The position numbers and the translations under genes are program-made. The notes under the pieces are model-generated. The model worked only from the letters and a program-made list of their open reading frames with translations. It was not told where the DNA came from and did not search any database. Of a stretch of DNA of 64,000 nt, positions 60,701 through 64,000 are shown one piece after another (position 1 is the stretch's first letter; each line of letters begins with the position of its first letter). The stretch is taken from NCBI GenBank assembly GCA_023953695.1, contig JAMLJG010000011.1:1-64000 (forward strand), read 5' to 3'. The stretch comes from Kiritimatiellia bacterium (GTDB taxonomy: Bacteria; Verrucomicrobiota; Kiritimatiellia; CAIVKH01).

Positions 60701-63560
60701 AGAATGTCTGGGCGAAGGTGTTGTAGAGCGAGGCCTTTCCGGGGCGATCCAAGAAGGCGCGCGCCCGCGCAATGTGAAATCCTTCAACGAGTCCTGTCGC
60801 CGTTGTGCTGTAGTCGGCGTGCGGCTTATACTTCACCGTCTTCGCGTTGAAATCGGCCGCCTCCCACTCGCCGATCATCTGCATCTTCCGCGTAAGCTCC
60901 GCGCCGGATTGCGGCTGCACAATGTACCAAGGCGAGCGGTTGGTGTCCCCATTCTGCTGACGCCAGAAGCCGACCTTGTAGCGCAGTGTGGTGCCATTCG
61001 GCATCGCGGGCAAAACAGCTTGCCACCAATCGTTCTGGCTGTTGTCCTTGTCCTCCCCCGCCCAGCCCATTTCGACCACCTTTGTCGAGCCCACCCCCAA
61101 GCCGGCGGCGCCCTCGGGGAACGTCTGGCCATCGGTGGTGTAGTAGAGAAACGCCTTGCTCGCATCAAACTTGTTGCCCGTCTTCACCCAAATGGAAACC
61201 GGCTGATTGGCGGCGCTCTGCGGCTCCGGCATCATCTGCTTGAGCGTGGAATTGGTCGCGAGATTGATGGTGGCGGCCGCATCGTGATAGGCCCACATCA
61301 CCGACTCGCTATTGGTCCAATCGTTCGCACCATAGGCGTTATAGTTCGTCACGCCCGCAGTCCCGATCACAACCTGATAGCTCTCCGCGCCTGCGGAGTT
61401 GTATTGCGCGCGAGCGGAGTCTTTCGCGGCAAACTTTTCGCGCCCGTGCGTGCGCTGAACAAATCGAAGGTCTTCATAACCGAGGAATACATCCGTCGCC
61501 TTGCCGGGACGATTCTCGCGATTGAGCGCCCAATCCGCGTTGTTCGTTTCCCCCATGCCCATCTGCGAGTTGATGTCTATGCCGCCATCGAGCTTCATCA
61601 TCACGTGCCCAGCCGAGCCGTCCACGCGCGCCACAAAGCGCAGGTTCGTTCCCGAGGTCACCCGCGGCACGGTCCACGTATACGCATAGTCACCCAGCGT
61701 ATCGTTCGGCACCCCATTGGGATTGAAGTTTGGATCGCCATTCGGTCCATCGCGGCGGGTATAAGACACCGTCGGCGCGCGTTGGCCATTCTGGAAAATT
61801 TCAACCGGCTTTCCACCGATCCCTCTCCACGCATCCGTCTCCTCCGGCGTGCGCGGCGCAAAGACGAAATAGCCGCCCGGCGGAACCACCACGGAGCCGA
61901 GCATGGAGGCATAAACAAAGAAGCCGCCGCCGTAGGTGGAGTAGTTGTATAGATAGACGTCGTCGGTGAAGGGGGTCTTGCCGAACTTCACATTGCCAAG
62001 AATGGAGCGCGAAGCGCCGGAGGAGTAGTTGTCGTTCACCAGAAACAGCATCGTCGCGCCATCCGCGTCACTCATGCTGCCGTTCTCGCGCTTGTCAATG
62101 CGGTGATAGGCGAGATAGTCGTTGTCGCCCCACACACCCACCTGGTCGCCGCGCGCGAAGTGGTTGTTGATATAGGCGAGATTCGGCAAGCGCGCATCGC
62201 CAAATTGTCCGAGGAAGGCCGTGTTCGCGTGGCGCGGAAACGCGCCGCCCGACTGCGCCAGCGTCTCCGATTGGAAGTTGCCGTCCGAATACACGTTCGG
62301 CAACCCCGCGCGCGTCATGTAGAACGCATACTGCAACTCGCGCGCCTTGGAATAGTCGCTGTCGTGACTGTGCGCAAACTGCACGCCCTGGCCCGAGCCA
62401 AACGGACTGCCACCGCCCGCAACCTCCAGCCCCGACAAATTGCCCCACGACTCGCCGAGCATGCCGTTGAGGTGGTCGCGCAGCGGCGCATCCTTCAAGC
62501 GCATCCCCGCATCAATGTAGCCGCCAAAGCCCGGCGGCGAGCCAAGGTGCTCGCCGAACATCATCGCGTCATCGCGTGGCGCTTCGGTGTTGAACACGGA
62601 GTCCCGATGATTATTGTCCAGCCCGTCGCCATTGAAGCCGCGCGCGCGATTGAATGCCAACTGCGCCTGCCCCACATACCCATCGCTGCTCTCATCCTTG
62701 TTCACGCCCGATTGCTGGCCAAAGAAGTAGTCCGGCACGTGCTTCACCGCGTCCAACCGCAATCCGTCCGCCTTTGTCTTCTCCATCAACCACCGCGCTG
62801 CGCGCACCAAATAGCCGCCGACATCTTCCGTGTAGTAAGCCGTGTTGCTCGAGAGCAACCCCTGCGTGATATTCGTGTTCCCGAAGCCGAGATAGCCGAG
62901 GTCCGGATGGTAGTCGTAGAACTCCGGGTTATTGGGCTGGCGCACAAACGAAACCTTGGGATAGGTCTGCCCCTCATACGCGCCAAAGTTCGCGTTCGGC
63001 GTTTCCTGCGAAATATCAATCAAATCGGAAAAGTTGCGGTTCTGAACCTGCCACGCGTCATTCCAATCCGCCACGTTGTCCCACTTGCGATAGAATCCAT
63101 CTTCCGTTTTGCGCAGATGGAAGTCCTCCGGCACCATCCCGGGATAGAGATCAATCGGCGTCGTCTCGTTGTAGCCGGGAATATCGAACGCCCGGTGATT
63201 CATGATGTTGTCAATATAGATGCGGATTCCGAAGCGATGCGCCGTCTCGATCATATCGAGCAGCTCGGCCTCGGTCCCATATCGCGTGCGCACGGTGTTG
63301 CGCTGATCTTTGCCGCCCAAATCAAACGGATCCCACAAGTCGTAGCCCACCGAAAGCGCGCCGCTTCCCTTCGTCGGCGGCGGAATCCACAGCGAACCAT
63401 AGCCCGCTTCCGCAAGCTCCGGCATCTTCTCCGCCATATCGCGCCAACTCGTGTTGAACAGTTGGAGCATCACCTCCGCCTGAACCGGAGTGGCGCAAAC
63501 CGCGAACAGCACCCCGATAAACAGCACTCGCAATCTGTTGACGATAAAAGACTTGCTCAT
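54786..63560 (-). CDS. Giant exported multidomain GH13 amylase with a GH57-like domain
   Basis: A 2,924-residue exported protein; signal peptide to about residue 28 (ATPVQA). GH13 domain ~30-600 with DNIMNH (117-122), nucleophile D270 in GLRLDAVKH, acid/base E337 in MMFGEHLG and D400 in FAHSHD. Beta-sandwich and Ig-like domains follow to ~1470, then TSP3-like calcium loops (DTDGDGLPDG; ~1473-1757), a DOMON-like glucodextranase C-type domain (~1820-2045), and a GH57-like domain (~2090-2365) with VVHGNQHIQPG, a putative nucleophile Glu near 2229 in FWPPERV, and VDQDTHLFYW. The end has DWDGDGIPNYVEDD and a small beta domain ending YQIRVQ. ATG 63560 follows GGGAG. It probably degrades starch-like polymers; activity of the GH57-like part is unproven. 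Confidence 0.88.
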   Translation of the reverse strand: MSKSFIVNRLRVLFIGVLFAVCATPVQAEVMLQLFNTSWRDMAEKMPELAEAGYGSLWIPPPTKGSGALSVGYDLWDPFDLGGKDQRNTVRTRYGTEAELLDMIETAHRFGIRIYIDNIMNHRAFDIPGYNETTPIDLYPGMVPEDFHLRKTEDGFYRKWDNVADWNDAWQVQNRNFSDLIDISQETPNANFGAYEGQTYPKVSFVRQPNNPEFYDYHPDLGYLGFGNTNITQGLLSSNTAYYTEDVGGYLVRAARWLMEKTKADGLRLDAVKHVPDYFFGQQSGVNKDESSDGYVGQAQLAFNRARGFNGDGLDNNHRDSVFNTEAPRDDAMMFGEHLGSPPGFGGYIDAGMRLKDAPLRDHLNGMLGESWGNLSGLEVAGGGSPFGSGQGVQFAHSHDSDYSKARELQYAFYMTRAGLPNVYSDGNFQSETLAQSGGAFPRHANTAFLGQFGDARLPNLAYINNHFARGDQVGVWGDNDYLAYHRIDKRENGSMSDADGATMLFLVNDNYSSGASRSILGNVKFGKTPFTDDVYLYNYSTYGGGFFVYASMLGSVVVPPGGYFVFAPRTPEETDAWRGIGGKPVEIFQNGQRAPTVSYTRRDGPNGDPNFNPNGVPNDTLGDYAYTWTVPRVTSGTNLRFVARVDGSAGHVMMKLDGGIDINSQMGMGETNNADWALNRENRPGKATDVFLGYEDLRFVQRTHGREKFAAKDSARAQYNSAGAESYQVVIGTAGVTNYNAYGANDWTNSESVMWAYHDAAATINLATNSTLKQMMPEPQSAANQPVSIWVKTGNKFDASKAFLYYTTDGQTFPEGAAGLGVGSTKVVEMGWAGEDKDNSQNDWWQAVLPAMPNGTTLRYKVGFWRQQNGDTNRSPWYIVQPQSGAELTRKMQMIGEWEAADFNAKTVKYKPHADYSTTATGLVEGFHIARARAFLDRPGKASLYNTFAQTFYFDTQTPTGQIVFAATNGTVMGSQEYGFVVRADSTVRGVYFNVLDGQTNNDDKATGNLNGNGIGTNGQPSWVAANRVTPSLEINSPYPDEYRFTYRNIPASGVATVQVRLVEISSSTNFALSDSAGWYTTLQRVVLTQSPTQALFVAYPENDGMLINDQWDYVMRVRFSKSLADNISEETLKDRFLIRIDGSAQPKAFTIDWNVDANHHDLLFTLPDLATGDTNFLHSIEVTHDKSGIILSAFRYIRAYTESTGPFVSIVNPPEVDSVGKPYVIVLPDVASPTPEQRSYPIQVSTDHSASNVWIEFANGAGQAGKLAAVETPVAGLVDVKNANATVTARSRTLSGTVSVSTNGTAVTGSGTFFSAEVRVGNTIMIGTNWLTVTQIVNNTSLQIAQGYPDATQTNATAYLLPRFDVDFSAGSTIRLSNDTLTVSSVVNRTNLTLTTTYPGANQNGLTAYRVDPNPRISGSRLTWEFLWTNIAAPGAYTFHARVDTNGVTNTVEASATRNTRVQFLQTVLNNPSDDDDDDDGLPDVNEQNPTNYPATNSEQWNNGDVHIVYAYGKTDPLMPDTDGDGLPDGLELGWRSPSSGTDTNTDTNGDGWPNFQGDLDPPFFNTLDNYGKVPGVNSQNEGGDRARLVRGTMTDPNNPDTDGDGIPDGIEDANRNGWTDGDGEAILPNQDPSLARSWPNNVMDVGETWKETSPILSDSDNDGLSDGYGEDKNFSGYVDIGLAHPVTGVVTANLPNASVPKIGGSASRYIDRASLISAYTNAVYLETDPLLWDTDGDGLPDGWEVQYGLDPLDSGVIGQRSLRTGLIITSAVHGALGNPDGDFICNTTNAYYNLLEYQNGTHPRQAENCGPAPEGSIMIGRGTNVLGVINGVTNYSEFIDWTWDDLIVLDEYEGDGPNNQGGDTYPAWDGYDTSRDIVAFYARDGGPDTGEFYFRVDLHDLQPLAEDGYLNLYVAIDTGNPASGEMALPDDVDLITSSRWEVVVAAYKSGEGTVYVDTNPSNNSTVVTDGGNLTAFGVESRNQNHAQGFRASYYNSELDAVEFSISRQALLDAGWNGNFNALNFQVFSTKDGTCNSCGSGNTPGAGDIGGRNDVRDTIYDDHVAEDYWQAQESIQNALVHSFSKATFAGRAKVAFVVHGNQHIQPGSAIQDLINDGAGAGYHRLLAIHEVYGKPVNLHITPTLASAIQWASVDPALGQPWRDGPAFNAKIAELAQTGTVRLLASTFSDHILPYYTPEYNNDNARLAEEFLGHIYGVNFTINSVFWPPERVLDADTFSKIGQMGYQATLVDQDTHLFYWLGRTESLAQGGYQVNQINGIKTFVLNNDASNYRFQNNDNGLNMPLRGIFSRRARSGSQDQVLVVFSNWEDFRSKANADAYDRNLRWIANHPWVEVVGLDDILANSVDLDRDGDGDGWYVVDRGNVATNKLSHNYIQHAARGDYDNWYNGLSGGEHGLATNRFEIRPGTLMPTGYGMLYFGGIVSQAWDDVLSVSDTNLAKLARGAMHASGFETAFHDEDNNNLERFSIGAYVSPDTTFDNLAGFSKQAQAQTRFASIYQAVDTWAAIASSITTPQAFSSDVDLDGEQEYILYNDRVFGLFERIGGRMVAAWTRDLMSGRVFQAIGNQVANAGSETEVEGTFNVSTNGVIGAYRTSALKDWWATKGAGTSAYVNDLYTFTNWTNGWRMVSADGDITKIVTLQPKSWRFDVQYSLAGGMAGKTLYIRNGLSPNLYDLLLNGQRTLSGLENTGGVLRLVNTNYAFTVKTEIGYADTGHSASYSSGAIDSLSASNRFSTLNMRNQAQTQQTEIYGTGTFAFGLTLNAAPSDWDGDGIPNYVEDDHGFLDPENPADADEDEDDDRMNNFAEWIANTDMNNGSDYLHWSAQVMTNGNGIAVRFPSKSFREYHIWYANSGPYGAVWMPATTNAIPGTGGVVTWVDDGTLTIPAPINSTSRTYQIRVQLPQ

Positions 63561-63628
63561 TGTGGCTCCCAGCAAAACGCTCCTCGGCACCCGGCTCAAT
63601 GCCGCGCAACGACACACGGCACCCATCG

Positions 63629-63658
63629 AATATAGAAGAGGGTTACCCAAAGAGGCAA
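63629..63658 (-). promoter_or_regulatory. Candidate promoter of the giant amylase gene
   Basis: On the minus strand: TTGCCT (63658-63653), 18 bases and TATATT (63634-63629). A leader of about 60 bases with GGGAG runs to ATG 63560. Confidence 0.5.
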
Positions 63659-63663
63659 TCGCT

Positions 63664-63683
63664 GTAAAGCTAAAACGCTTTAC
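63664..63683. promoter_or_regulatory. Candidate operator: GTAAAGC-N6-GCTTTAC inverted repeat
   Basis: A perfect 7-bp inverted repeat (63664-63670 and 63677-63683) with a TAAAAC spacer, ending five bases upstream of the amylase -35 box. The 10-mer TAGTAAAGCG (63685-63676, minus strand) also occurs at 20311-20320, at the start of the other alpha-glucan enzyme gene. The position upstream of -35 would suit an activator. Confidence 0.45.
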
Positions 63684-63791
63684 TAAAGAGGGGATTTTGC
63701 CTTTCAGGATTGACCTTGCGAGCGGCGTCGTTCGCGAACGCGGGTGGCGGGCAAAATCGCGCCGCACTCACAGCCGCGCTCTGCGCAAAAA

Positions 63792-63842
63792 ACTTCCAAG
63801 CATTGGAAGTCGCCGCGAGGCAAACTTCCAAGCATTGGAACT
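63792..63842 (+). repeat. Paired TTCCAA-NNN-TTGGAA palindrome element, locus C
   Basis: Two 15-bp palindromes TTCCAA-GCA-TTGGAA at 63794-63808 and 63826-63840, centres 32 bp apart, with a 17-base spacer GTCGCCGCGAGGCAAAC. The element ends TTGGAACTTTTC as at locus B. It lies directly downstream of the DUF6132-like gene and upstream of the giant amylase. Confidence 0.85.
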
Positions 63843-63847
63843 TTTCT

Positions 63848-64000
63848 TCACCGCCCGCTGAACATCAGCGCGCCGAGCAGTCCATACACGAGAATCGAGC
63901 TCCAGGGACTGGCGGTGATGGGGCATGCGCCGGTCTTGCAGCCGACGAAGCGGTATAGCGCGAAGCCGATCCCGGCTCCAATCAGTGCGCCCAACACGGG
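63848..64000 (-). CDS. DUF6132-like small membrane protein, C-terminal part
   Basis: The last 50 residues of a protein whose start lies beyond the right edge. It has two hydrophobic segments flanking VGCKTGACPITASPW (two Cys in G-C-x3-A-C-P-I-T). That pattern matches small membrane proteins labelled DUF6132, whose function is unknown to me; some are found near rhodanese or thioredoxin-like genes. The sequence ends LLGALMFSGR at the stop, five bases from the palindrome element. Partial. Confidence 0.75.
   Translation of the reverse strand, partial: PVLGALIGAGIGFALYRFVGCKTGACPITASPWSSILVYGLLGALMFSGR

Noticed and set aside
59034-61952. A 972-codon open frame on the plus strand opposite the giant amylase
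   Set aside because: It is antisense to a strongly supported gene with intact catalytic motifs. Its translation is Arg/His/Ile/Val-rich without domain patterns, as expected for an open frame opposite G+C-rich coding DNA.

Overview
The window is about 61% G+C, densely coded on both strands, and uses ATGA/GTGA stop-start overlaps heavily. No rRNA is present. The exported glycosidases end in a DxDGDG-type calcium-binding loop and/or a short beta domain closing on a YR or YQxR motif, a style I associate with the PVC superphylum (Verrucomicrobiota / Kiritimatiellota). The gene set (Mn-type superoxide dismutase, uric acid and allantoin catabolism, secreted cellulose- and starch-active enzymes, TatA, many TPR and two-component proteins) fits a free-living, probably oxygen-tolerant polysaccharide degrader. 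The phylum assignment is inference; no marker gene was compared.

Layout. 1-960: feoAB, ferrous iron uptake, cut by the left edge. 1050-7080: aldo/keto reductase, three consecutive GT4 glycosyltransferases (an exopolysaccharide or LPS-type cluster) and a PrpD-family dehydratase. 7160-9460: secreted GH44 endoglucanase. 9600-16664: small envelope proteins, a partner-switching module (two STAS antagonists and an RsbW-like kinase), grpE-dnaJ, rsmE, a receiver-like protein without its phospho-acceptor Asp, and sufE. 16658-20311: secreted GH13 enzyme with CBM48 and CBM25-like starch-binding modules. 20420-26407: 3D-domain protein, an alanine-rich lipoprotein and a ureide cluster (HIU hydrolase, DUF6986 lyase-like protein, OHCU decarboxylase, allantoicase, allantoinase). 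26535-36301: housekeeping genes (gph, tatD, tcdA, gcvT, era with a beta-CASP nuclease, an EndoIII-like glycosylase, tatA). 36334-39845: TPR and BON lipoproteins and sodA. 40050-48411: two large hybrid kinases, a PstS-like binding protein and queE-queC. 48341-53612: membrane glycosyltransferase, an NtrC/NtrB-type pair and nth. 54664-54739: tRNA-Thr. 54786-63560: a single 2,924-residue exported protein carrying a GH13 amylase domain and, about 1,800 residues later, a GH57-like domain.

The most unusual signals are non-coding. Three intergenic loci (31073, 52812, 63792) carry a 51-bp element made of two TTCCAA-NNN-TTGGAA palindromes exactly 32 bp centre to centre; the NNN is identical within each pair and different between pairs. 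An ~83-bp dispersed repeat with a GGCGGTTTG hairpin occurs at 20982 and 54488. A 10-bp sequence is shared near the starts of the two starch-acting genes and, at the giant amylase, forms half of a perfect inverted repeat just upstream of the predicted -35 box. Several genes lack a Shine-Dalgarno sequence and instead have a -10-like hexamer six bases before ATG, suggesting leaderless transcripts.

All intergenic stretches are below about 315 bases; the longest (54474-54785 and 63561-63847) are explained by the repeat plus tRNA, and by the promoter, operator and palindromes.
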